Assembly: GCA_947625305.1 (NCBI GenBank)
Contig: CANQNW010000012.1
Span: 1 to 64,000 of the forward strand
DNA length: 64,000 bases
Reading direction: 5' to 3'
Source of the DNA: Candidatus Gastranaerophilales bacterium
GTDB lineage: Bacteria > Cyanobacteriota > Vampirovibrionia > Gastranaerophilales > Gastranaerophilaceae
Part shown: piece by piece, positions 35,414 to 43,481 of the stretch
How the letters are laid out: each line of letters opens with the position of its first letter
How positions within the stretch are numbered: position 1 is the first letter of the stretch
Notes under the pieces: generated by a model
What the model was told of the DNA's origin: nothing
The model's input: the letters and a program-made list of their open reading frames with translations, nothing else
The model's database searches: none
Program-made: the position numbers and the translations under genes

Positions 35414-35761
35414 ATGGCTAAAGAATTAGATACTGTTCCAATAGAGGTAATTATACTTACGGCTGACCATGAAATAAAAGGTACCGTACATGTTTCAAAA
35501 TATACAAAAACAAACAGGGAACTTACCGATTTATTAAATGATAAAGATAAAAGATTTATTGCTGTTACCAATGCGGAAATTTTAGAAAGAAATTCAAATG
35601 TTCCGCCAAGAAGATATAATTTTCTTGAAATTCATATTGACTGCATAATGATGGTTCATCCTTCAAGTCAGGTTGTGTTTAGAGAAACCGGCAAGGCGCA
35701 GGAGGATATTGCTCGTTTCAGAGAACTCAGAAAAAAATTAAATCAAACGAAACCTTTCTAG
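35414..35761 (+). CDS. DUF6812-like small protein
   Basis: This 115-residue beta-rich protein has the layout VPIEVIILTADHEIKGTVHV, then RFIAVTNAEILER and FLEIHIDCIMMVHP. It resembles the uncharacterised DUF6812 family found in cyanobacterial and related genomes. It has no membrane segment. It ends one base before the GT9 gene. The family call is from memory; function is unknown. Confidence 0.6.
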   Translation: MAKELDTVPIEVIILTADHEIKGTVHVSKYTKTNRELTDLLNDKDKRFIAVTNAEILERNSNVPPRRYNFLEIHIDCIMMVHPSSQVVFRETGKAQEDIARFRELRKKLNQTKPF

Positions 35762-35762
35762 T

Positions 35763-36782
35763 ATGAAACAATTTAAAAATATTTTATTAATTAACTTTGG
35801 CGGAATTGGTGATGAAATTTTATTTCTGCCGGTTATTCAGAGTTTAAGAAAAACTTATCCTGATTCTAAAATAACTCTTTGCCTTGAAGGAAGAAGTAAA
35901 AGTTTTTTAAATCTTACTGATTTATTGAATGATTATTTTTGTGTTGATATTAAAACTAAAAATAAATATCTTGAAATGTTAAAATTATATTTTAAAGCAC
36001 TAACAGGCAGATATGATTTGGTTATATCTTCGGGGGCTAATTCGTTAATCCCGATTTTACTGTTTTTTACGGGAATTAAAACAAGAATAGCTTATAAATC
36101 TTCTAAATTGAGTGAAAAATTATTAACATATGCAGTTCCTTTAAATAAAAATCAATATGCTTCAAAAATGTATTTTGATTTAGTAAAACCTGTTTCTGAT
36201 TTAGAATTTGAACTTCCTTGTATTAAAACGGAGGAGTACGAAAAACTGAAAAATTCTGTTTTAATTCATCCCGGAGTTAGTAAAATCAGTATTCAAAAAC
36301 AAATAATAAAAACAATTACTGCTGAAAAATGGGCTGAACTTGTAAAAAAACTTCTTTTGAACGGCAAAAATGTTTATCTGGCAGGCGGTCCTGACGATGA
36401 AGATGTTATTATTCAGATTAAAAAAGAATTAGCCGAAGTTGATTTAACCAATTTTACTGATATGTACGGTAAAACAAAAAACATATCTGAGCTTGCTCAA
36501 TTAATAAAAAAATCGGAGGTTCTTATATGTTCTGACTCCGCTCCAATGCATATTGGTGTTGCAACAGGTACTAAAACTATTGCTATCTTTGGTCCGACCG
36601 ATGAAAAAAAATTATTGCCGAAATCAGATAAATTTATTGCAGTAACAAATAATTCAGACTGCCGTCCCTGCTTATGGGAAAAAAGACAAACAACCTGCAA
36701 TCAATTATCCTGTATTAATATTAAAATTGATGATATTATAAAATTAATTTATTTTGAGGTTAATAATGAAAACAATATTTAA
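35763..36782 (+). CDS. Glycosyltransferase family 9 (heptosyltransferase-like)
   Basis: This 339-residue protein has the GT9 pattern: ILLINFGGIGDEILFLPVIQSLRKTYP at the start, VLIHPGVSK in the middle, VYLAGGPDDEDVI and CSDSAPMHIGVATGTKTIAIFGPTD near the C-terminus, the nucleotide-sugar site. GT9 enzymes add heptose or similar sugars to the lipopolysaccharide core in the cytoplasm. No ribosome site is needed as the stop of the previous gene is next to its start. It overlaps the next gene by 17 bases. Confidence 0.9.
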   Translation: MKQFKNILLINFGGIGDEILFLPVIQSLRKTYPDSKITLCLEGRSKSFLNLTDLLNDYFCVDIKTKNKYLEMLKLYFKALTGRYDLVISSGANSLIPILLFFTGIKTRIAYKSSKLSEKLLTYAVPLNKNQYASKMYFDLVKPVSDLEFELPCIKTEEYEKLKNSVLIHPGVSKISIQKQIIKTITAEKWAELVKKLLLNGKNVYLAGGPDDEDVIIQIKKELAEVDLTNFTDMYGKTKNISELAQLIKKSEVLICSDSAPMHIGVATGTKTIAIFGPTDEKKLLPKSDKFIAVTNNSDCRPCLWEKRQTTCNQLSCINIKIDDIIKLIYFEVNNENNI

Positions 36783-37695
36783 TGTGGTGCTTGTTAATTT
36801 AATAGTAATTCTTTTTATAATTTTGTATTTTTGTTTATATAATTTGGAAACAAAAATATTTAAAGATAATATAAAATTATCAGCATTTTGCAGGGATACT
36901 CAAAATTGTAAACAAGTATATGTTTTTGGTAAACCATTTGTATATGGTTTATATTGGTCAAATTATACAAAACTTGAATTTAAGGAAAGGAATAATGATA
37001 ATCCTATATTGTTATTTGGGTCTTCTTTCATAAATTCCGGCAGTGAAGGAAATATCAATTCTTTTGCATATGTATGTTCTAAATATATGAAAAAAACTGT
37101 TATTGATTATTCATTCCCGGGCGGGGGTATTCAAAATATGTATTTTATGTCTGAAAATAAAAATTTTTTTGAGGATGCACCAAAAACAAATAATGTTATA
37201 TATTTCTTATGTGAAAGAGATTTAGAGACACTTTTAACCCCCATATCAATTCCTGTTTCCGAGAACTCTTTTAAACTGCATTATAGTATTAAGAATAATA
37301 AAATTGTTATGGCTGATTATAAAAGTAAATTTAAAAATTATATAAGATCCTTATATACGGTAAAATATATAACAAATTGGTATGTTACTCGTTATATAAA
37401 CAATCCTCGTAATGCAGAAAAAATTACAGATACAGAATTGTTATATTTTAAAGAAACAAGGAAAAATTTTGAAAAAGAATGGAATAACAAAATTAATTTT
37501 ACCGTATTGTTATATGGATATATCCCTTATCGTGATTTATTAATTAAAAAATTAAAACAAGCTGATTTTAATGCTATTAGAGCGGAAGAATTAACAGATA
37601 AAAATTTTTATAATGAAGAATATTTAACCAATTACAAACCAAATCAAAAATTGTGGAAATTACTAATGCCAAATTTAAGTAAAGCATTAAAATAA
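36766..37695 (+). CDS. Membrane-anchored orphan, possibly SGNH-like
   Basis: The 309-residue protein has one N-terminal membrane helix (residues 3-25) and a large extracytoplasmic part. The phrase NPILLFGSSFINSG near residue 80 and SFPGGGIQNMYF near residue 120 recall the first blocks of SGNH/AlgX-type acyl-esterase folds, but I cannot find a clear Asp-His pair, so activity is doubtful. The start ATG 36766 has gagg five bases upstream; TTG 36754 is less likely. It overlaps the GT9 gene, so a glycan role is likely by context. Confidence 0.5.
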   Translation: MKTIFNVVLVNLIVILFIILYFCLYNLETKIFKDNIKLSAFCRDTQNCKQVYVFGKPFVYGLYWSNYTKLEFKERNNDNPILLFGSSFINSGSEGNINSFAYVCSKYMKKTVIDYSFPGGGIQNMYFMSENKNFFEDAPKTNNVIYFLCERDLETLLTPISIPVSENSFKLHYSIKNNKIVMADYKSKFKNYIRSLYTVKYITNWYVTRYINNPRNAEKITDTELLYFKETRKNFEKEWNNKINFTVLLYGYIPYRDLLIKKLKQADFNAIRAEELTDKNFYNEEYLTNYKPNQKLWKLLMPNLSKALK

Positions 37696-37793
37696 TTATT
37701 TAATCAAAATGCTTATGATTAACTAATATGTTTTATTTTTTGTGTTAAGATTATAATTATAAAGGAATTAGACAAGAGAGTGAGAGAATTATA

Positions 37794-40280
37794 GTGCTTA
37801 AAGACAGATATTTTCCTCAGGAAATTGAAAAAAAATGGCAGAAACATTGGGACGAAACAAAATTAAATAAAGTATATAACGACAATGATAAAGAAAAATA
37901 TTATGTATTATCAATGCTCCCGTATCCGTCAGGGAAATTACATATGGGACATGTCAGAAACTATACAATTTCTGATGTTATTGCCCGCTATAAAAGAATG
38001 AACGGATATAATGTACTTCACCCCATGGGGTGGGATAGTTTCGGGCTTCCTGCGGAAAATGCAGCTATTCAGCACGGTGCTAATCCTAAAAAATGGACAC
38101 TTGATAATATTGCATATATGAAAAAGCAATTAAAAGAACTTGGGTTAATGGTAGATTGGGATAGAGAAGTTACTACTTGCCTTCCTGAATATTATAAGTG
38201 GACACAATATTTCTTTATACAGATGTTTAAAAAGGGCTTGGCTTATAAAAAAGAAGCTGCCGTTAACTGGTGCAATAACTGTGCTACAGTATTAGCAAAC
38301 GAGCAGGTTATTGACGGAAAATGCTGGAGATGTGACGGTGAAGTTGAGAAAAAATACTTATCTCAATGGTTTTTAAAAATAACAGACTATGCTCAGGAAT
38401 TATTAGATGATATAGATAAACTCAAAGGCTGGCCTGATAGTGTTAAAATAATGCAGAAAAATTGGATTGACCGTTCAACCGGTGCTATCTTAAGATTTAA
38501 AGTTAAAGAAATAGATGGCTTAGAAGTTCCCGTCTATACCACAAGACCTGATACTGCTTATGGTATAACATATTTGGTTGTTGCGCCCGAATATAAAGAT
38601 ATTGAAAAATTAACAACACCTGAAAATAAAGATGCAGTTGAAACATACAGACAAAATGCAAGAAAAATGTCTGAAATTGAAAGACTTTCAAATGAAAGAA
38701 TAAAAACCGGTGTACCATTAGGTACTCATTTAATAAACCCTTTAAATGGTGAAGAATTCCCGATTTGGACAGCAGATTATGCATTGGCAGAGTACGGAAC
38801 GGGCGCTGTTATGGCTGTTCCTGCCCACGATGAAAGAGATTTCGCTTTTGCAAAAAAATATAATCTGCCTATAAAAATTGTTATTCAAAATCCTGAAAAT
38901 CCTTTAAATGAATTAAATGAGGCATACACGGAAAAAGGTGTGCTTGTAAATTCACTTGATTGCAACGGTTTGGATAATGAAAAAGCAAAACAGGTAATTA
39001 TAGATAAAGCTGTTAAAGGCGGATTTGGTGAGGCTAAAGTTCAATATAGGCTCCGAGATTGGCTTATTTCAAGACAAAGATACTGGGGAACACCAATTCC
39101 TATTGTATATTGTCCAAAATGCGGGGCAGTCCCGGTTGATGAAAAAGATTTGCCCGTACTTTTGCCTGAAGATGTTGATTTTAGTGTAAAAGGTATGTCG
39201 CCCGTTAAAACCTCAGAAAGCTTTAAATATACAACATGCCCGATATGCGGAGGCAGGGCTGAAAGAGAAACAGATACCATGGATACATTTATGTGTTCAA
39301 ACTGGTATTTTTACAGATATACCGATGCAAGAAATCAAAATGCGCCTTTTGATAAAGACATACTCCATTATTGGGCGCCTGTTGACCAGTATGTCGGCGG
39401 TATTGAACATGCTATTTTGCACTTATTATATTCAAGATTTTTCACTAAAGCTTTAAGAGATTTAGGAATAATTAATATAGATGAACCATTTAAAAATCTT
39501 TTAACCCAAGGTATGGTGTTAAAAGACGGGTCAAAAATGTCAAAATCTAAAGGGAATACTGTTGACCCCGATGAAATATTTGCAAACTACGGAGCAGATA
39601 CGGCAAGATTGTTCATCCTTTCAGATTCTCCGCCGAACAGGGACTTCGACTGGTCTGATGCGGGTGTTGAAGGCTGTTATAAATTTTTAAACAGATTGTG
39701 GAGATTATATTCAGATAATCAAAATAATATTGATTTAAACTATACTCTGCCTGATGTTAAATCGTTATCTAAAGAAAATAACGATTTAGTCCGCAATGTA
39801 CATATGACAATTAAAAAGGTGTCGCAAGATATTGCCAATGAATTTCAATTTAATACCGTAATATCTAAGTATAGAGAATTTGCAAACTTTTTAACTGATT
39901 ATCTCAATAAGAAAAATGAACTTAATGAAGAAGATAAAAATGTTTTAAGTTATGCAATGATAAGCTATTTGAAGATGCTTTCGCCTGTTGTTCCTCATAT
40001 GACGGAGGAAATCTATGAAGGATTAGGCGGAAATGATTCCGTTCATAAACTCAAGTGGCCCGAGTTTGACGAAAATCTTGCAAAATCAAGTACAATTACA
40101 TTGGTTGTCCAAATTAACGGCAAGGTAAAGGAAAAAATCGAAGTTGATGCTGAAGCATCTAAAGAAGAACTCGAAAAAACAGCATTAAACAGCAATAGAA
40201 TAAAAGAACTTACTACAGGCAAAGAAATAGTAAAAGTTATTGTAGTTCCTTCTAAACTTGTTAATATAGTTGTTAAATAA
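37794..40280 (+). CDS. leuS: Leucine-tRNA ligase
   Basis: LeuS charges tRNA-Leu. Class I motifs are PYPSGKLHMGH (HMGH at 50-53) and DGSKMSKSKGN (KMSKS at 581-585). The editing domain shows TTRPDTAYGITYLVVAPEY and GTGAVMAVPAHDERD. Zinc cysteines lie near 135-150 and again near 440-490. The length of 828 is typical. It starts with GTG at 37794; the leader holds gagag and no T-box or other riboswitch that I can see. Confidence 0.97.
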   Translation: MLKDRYFPQEIEKKWQKHWDETKLNKVYNDNDKEKYYVLSMLPYPSGKLHMGHVRNYTISDVIARYKRMNGYNVLHPMGWDSFGLPAENAAIQHGANPKKWTLDNIAYMKKQLKELGLMVDWDREVTTCLPEYYKWTQYFFIQMFKKGLAYKKEAAVNWCNNCATVLANEQVIDGKCWRCDGEVEKKYLSQWFLKITDYAQELLDDIDKLKGWPDSVKIMQKNWIDRSTGAILRFKVKEIDGLEVPVYTTRPDTAYGITYLVVAPEYKDIEKLTTPENKDAVETYRQNARKMSEIERLSNERIKTGVPLGTHLINPLNGEEFPIWTADYALAEYGTGAVMAVPAHDERDFAFAKKYNLPIKIVIQNPENPLNELNEAYTEKGVLVNSLDCNGLDNEKAKQVIIDKAVKGGFGEAKVQYRLRDWLISRQRYWGTPIPIVYCPKCGAVPVDEKDLPVLLPEDVDFSVKGMSPVKTSESFKYTTCPICGGRAERETDTMDTFMCSNWYFYRYTDARNQNAPFDKDILHYWAPVDQYVGGIEHAILHLLYSRFFTKALRDLGIINIDEPFKNLLTQGMVLKDGSKMSKSKGNTVDPDEIFANYGADTARLFILSDSPPNRDFDWSDAGVEGCYKFLNRLWRLYSDNQNNIDLNYTLPDVKSLSKENNDLVRNVHMTIKKVSQDIANEFQFNTVISKYREFANFLTDYLNKKNELNEEDKNVLSYAMISYLKMLSPVVPHMTEEIYEGLGGNDSVHKLKWPEFDENLAKSSTITLVVQINGKVKEKIEVDAEASKEELEKTALNSNRIKELTTGKEIVKVIVVPSKLVNIVVK

Positions 40281-40293
40281 ATGAGGATAAGTA

Positions 40294-41331
40294 ATGAGAT
40301 ATAAATTTTGCCAGCAGATAGACAGACATTTATGTTTTAACATAAATAATATATACAGCTGTACTGTTGGTAATAACACAAACGGACATTCTCTTCCGTT
40401 GATTTATGAAAATTACAACGGTGAGATAATTGATTGGGATAAATTCTTTGAAGAAAGAGAAAAAATTAAACAGAATTTTAAAGAGGGTAAACCTCTTGAA
40501 AACTGCAAGGACTGCTTTTTTCTTCATGAACTTGAGTGGGATAATATAAATCAAAAAAGGGAATTTAAGTATATTCAATTTTCTCATTGGCTTATGTGTA
40601 ATTCAAAATGTATCTATTGCACAAATCATACGGAATATGATAAGTCTAAAAAAACAGATACTTTTGATTCCGTTCCTGTTCTTAAAGATATGATTGAGCG
40701 GGGGTATGTTAATGAAAAAACAAAAATCGACTTTGCCGGCGGAGAACCCACGTTATATTATCATTTTAATGAATTATTAAAAATGTTAATTGATAATAAT
40801 ATCAGAGATATTATTATTCACTCTAATGTAATTAACTACTCAAAAGTAATTGAAGACGGTATAAAAAAAGGATATGTAAGCCTTTGTGTATCTGTTGATG
40901 CCGGCTCTAAAAAAGTTCACGAAAAAGTTAAAGGTGTCCGCTCTTATGATAAAGTGTGGAAACATATTAAAAAGTATGCTTCCGTAAAAAATCCTTTAAC
41001 AAAAAATGAATTATCATTAAAATATATTATTATTCCCGATATTAATGATACTCAAGATGAAATTGAATTATGGCTTCAAAAATCAATTAATGCGGGTATA
41101 AATAAAGTCGTTTTGAATGCCGATAATAATATATTTATAAAGTCCAATTGGGATGAAGAACATCATAAGCAGAGTTTAGCGCAGATGCAAAAAGTTGTAG
41201 ATTTAACCGAATATTTTGTTAAAAGAGTTAGAGAATTAAATCTTCATGCATTCTTAGAGTTTAATGTAACCGCATCTTATAAAACATTAAATAAAGAAGT
41301 TCCGGCTTTAGATTATTATTATTACTTATAA
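40294..41331 (+). CDS. Radical SAM protein with N-terminal cysteine region
   Basis: The 345-residue protein has the radical SAM cluster CNSKCIYC (CxxxCxxC) near residue 100 and the motif FAGGEPTLYYHF. Ahead of it lies an N-terminal region with FCQQ, LCFN, YSC and CKDCFFLHELEW, that is, six cysteines before the core. The gene at 42491-43477 has the same layout (WDK/WKKFF, ECKNCIYLEEKEWD, CNEHCVYC). No maturation partner or substrate peptide is adjacent. It follows leuS by 13 bases. Confidence 0.85.
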   Translation: MRYKFCQQIDRHLCFNINNIYSCTVGNNTNGHSLPLIYENYNGEIIDWDKFFEEREKIKQNFKEGKPLENCKDCFFLHELEWDNINQKREFKYIQFSHWLMCNSKCIYCTNHTEYDKSKKTDTFDSVPVLKDMIERGYVNEKTKIDFAGGEPTLYYHFNELLKMLIDNNIRDIIIHSNVINYSKVIEDGIKKGYVSLCVSVDAGSKKVHEKVKGVRSYDKVWKHIKKYASVKNPLTKNELSLKYIIIPDINDTQDEIELWLQKSINAGINKVVLNADNNIFIKSNWDEEHHKQSLAQMQKVVDLTEYFVKRVRELNLHAFLEFNVTASYKTLNKEVPALDYYYYL

Positions 41332-41332
41332 A

Positions 41333-41361
41333 AAAATACCGCATATTAAATGCGGTATTTT
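41333..41361. terminator. Terminator between convergent genes
   Basis: The stem aaataccgcat (41334-41344) pairs with atgcggtattt (41350-41360) around attaa, with A and T runs on the outsides. It ends the radical SAM gene and, on the minus strand, the aquaporin gene. Confidence 0.85.
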
Positions 41362-41376
41362 TATGATCTAAATTAA

Positions 41377-42021
41377 TTATTCTTCTGTATAAGTTAATTT
41401 AAATGCAATAGCAGCGCAAACTGCACCTATAAGATTTGCTCCGATTGTATACCATACTAATGAGAACGGAATAATTCCGAGCATACCTACAGAAATGGCA
41501 ACAGCAGGATTAAAAGCACCTGCACATAAACTTCCGCCGACTGCAAATGCACCTGTTAAAACTGTAAAGCCAATAGCTAAACCGTAATATGAGTTTCCTT
41601 GAGTGTTCTTTGTTGTTGCAGTTTGAAGAACAACATAGCAAAGAGCAAAGGTAAATAAGAATTCAGCTATTAATAAACCTTTTAAATTGAAGTTTGTACC
41701 GTCAACAATCATAATGGAATCTTTAGCCATTATTGTAAATATCCACACAGCTAAAATACCGCCTAAAACCTGTGCTATGATGTATGGAATAACCTGTTTC
41801 CATGATAATGCACCTCTAATTGCAGCAGCTAATGATACAGAAGGGTTATAATGTCCGCCTGAAATATGTCCGCCTGCATATACCATAATCATCAATGCTG
41901 AAGCTATTGCCAAAGGTGCAATTACTCCGTCAACCCCAAGCAGCCCCGTACAAGCAACAGTCAGAACAAGGAAAAATGCTCCTATAAGTTCTACCAAGTA
42001 CTTTTTCAAATTTTCTTTCAT
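41377..42021 (-). CDS. Aquaporin/glycerol channel, MIP family
   Basis: The 214-residue protein has six membrane segments and the two half-helix motifs SGGHYNPSVSLA (first NPS) and AGAFNPAVAISVG (second NPA). The first box has Ser in place of Ala (NPS), which occurs in some divergent aquaporins. It should conduct water or small neutral solutes. Water versus glycerol preference is not clear. A strong aaaggagg lies before the ATG. Confidence 0.92.
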   Translation of the reverse strand: MKENLKKYLVELIGAFFLVLTVACTGLLGVDGVIAPLAIASALMIMVYAGGHISGGHYNPSVSLAAAIRGALSWKQVIPYIIAQVLGGILAVWIFTIMAKDSIMIVDGTNFNLKGLLIAEFLFTFALCYVVLQTATTKNTQGNSYYGLAIGFTVLTGAFAVGGSLCAGAFNPAVAISVGMLGIIPFSLVWYTIGANLIGAVCAAIAFKLTYTEE

Positions 42022-42082
42022 TTAATATCCTCCTTTTAAAAGAACATATTTAGTTTAGCATTTTTCCTTGATTATGTAAAAT

Positions 42083-42430
42083 TTATGCTTTTTTAAATAA
42101 TGTAATTTTATCAATAAACGGATATATTACAGATAACATTAAAGCTCCGAAAAATCCGCTCCAAAATCCTTCTATTTGAAATCCGGGCGAGAATTTTGCA
42201 ACCAGCAGAAATAACAGTGCATTAATAATTAAACTGAATATACCTAAAGTTAATACATTTAACGGTAAAGATATCAACTGTACCAGTGGTCTTATAAGCA
42301 AGTTTACTACACTTAAGACAAGAACTACCACCATTGCACTTAAAAATCCTGAAATCGTAATTCCTGGAATTACCCAAGCTATCAGCATAATTAATAATGC
42401 TAAAAGTACCCATTTTACTAACATATTCAT
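42083..42430 (-). CDS. Phage-holin superfamily IV membrane protein
   Basis: This 115-residue protein has four membrane segments with WVIPGITISGFLSA, VVNLLIRPLVQLISLPLNVLT and FWSGFFGALMLSVI, the pattern of the 4-TMS holin-like family found on many bacterial chromosomes. It is not evidence of a phage: there are no phage genes nearby. The role is unknown. aaggag precedes the ATG. Confidence 0.85.
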   Translation of the reverse strand: MNMLVKWVLLALLIMLIAWVIPGITISGFLSAMVVVLVLSVVNLLIRPLVQLISLPLNVLTLGIFSLIINALLFLLVAKFSPGFQIEGFWSGFFGALMLSVIYPFIDKITLFKKA

Positions 42431-42490
42431 AATGTTTTTCTCCTTTTTTTTAAATTTAACTCATTTTATAGAGAAAAAAATTATCCTTCG

Positions 42491-43477
42491 TTATATTCTG
42501 TTTAACTGTTCAAGTTCCTTTGAAATTCTAAAACCTCTATCAATTAACTCTAATGCCGGTCCTTTTGATTTTATTTCTTTTATTGCATATTCAAATAAAT
42601 CATATAAATATTCGGGTATATTATCTTTGTTTGCATCATAATACATCATTTCTAAATCAAGAGTAAGATGTTTTATTCCGCTTTCGATTGATTTATTTAT
42701 CCAAGAATCAATTTCTTCTTTATTATCATTAACATTAGGAATTACAATATATTTAGTCTTAACTCTGTCAGGGAAGGGTTGAACAGATGCATATCTTTTT
42801 AAATTTTCCCAGACTTTATCATAAAAATCTTTTCTTTTTATTTTTATAAATGTTTCTTTTGTACCTGAATCTACTGAAACAACAATGTTAATTCTGCCCT
42901 CTTTAATTCCCTTTTCAACTACGGGAGAATATATTGTAGCATTTGTAAGTATTCTTATGTTTGATAAGTCATTATCCAAAAATAAATTAATTAAATCATT
43001 AAACTCCGGTGCAGTGCAAGGCTCTCCGCCTGCTATTGTAATATGTCCGCCTTTTCTTAAATATCCTTTTTCTGCCATATCTTTTATTGCGGGATATATA
43101 TTATATTGTTTCTGATGGGGTCTGTCTTCATCGTTTAACCAGCAATATACACAGTGTTCATTGCATATTGTCCAGTTATTAAAATTTATATATGAAATAT
43201 AATCCTCACTATCCCATTCTTTTTCTTCCAAATAAATACAATTTTTGCACTCGGGAATTATATCTCCTTTTTTCATTTGGTTTCTGTATTCTCGTTTTAT
43301 TGCAAAAAATTTTTTCCAGTCTATTTTTTCTCCGTAATAATTTTCTAATATTTTTTTATATCCTTTATCGGTAGGCGGAATTCTGCAGCAAAAGTTTATA
43401 CTATCGGTAAAAAAATCAAGTCCGTGTTCAATTAAATTACAACTTACATATTTTTTATTTTTATTGAAAAAAAACAT
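42491..43477 (-). CDS. Radical SAM protein with N-terminal cysteine region, paralogue
   Basis: The 328-residue protein has CNEHCVYC (CxxxCxxC) near residue 105 and the motif IAGGEPCTAPEF. The N-terminus has SCNLIE, FCCRIPPT, then WKKFF and ECKNCIYLEEKEWD, parallel to the protein at 40294-41331. The two are clear paralogues with the same C-terminal phrase KYIVIPNVND or KYIIIPDIND. It follows recJ by 4 bases with aagga upstream, so it shares recJ's operon. Substrate unknown. Confidence 0.85.
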   Translation of the reverse strand: MFFFNKNKKYVSCNLIEHGLDFFTDSINFCCRIPPTDKGYKKILENYYGEKIDWKKFFAIKREYRNQMKKGDIIPECKNCIYLEEKEWDSEDYISYINFNNWTICNEHCVYCWLNDEDRPHQKQYNIYPAIKDMAEKGYLRKGGHITIAGGEPCTAPEFNDLINLFLDNDLSNIRILTNATIYSPVVEKGIKEGRINIVVSVDSGTKETFIKIKRKDFYDKVWENLKRYASVQPFPDRVKTKYIVIPNVNDNKEEIDSWINKSIESGIKHLTLDLEMMYYDANKDNIPEYLYDLFEYAIKEIKSKGPALELIDRGFRISKELEQLNRI

Positions 43478-43481
43478 TTAT

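Noticed and set aside
37696-37793. T-box or riboswitch before leuS
   Set aside because: The 98-base leader lacks a T-box sequence, a specifier loop or a terminator.
42083-42430. Prophage suggested by a holin-like gene
   Set aside because: No other phage gene or attachment site is near; this holin-like family is common on chromosomes.
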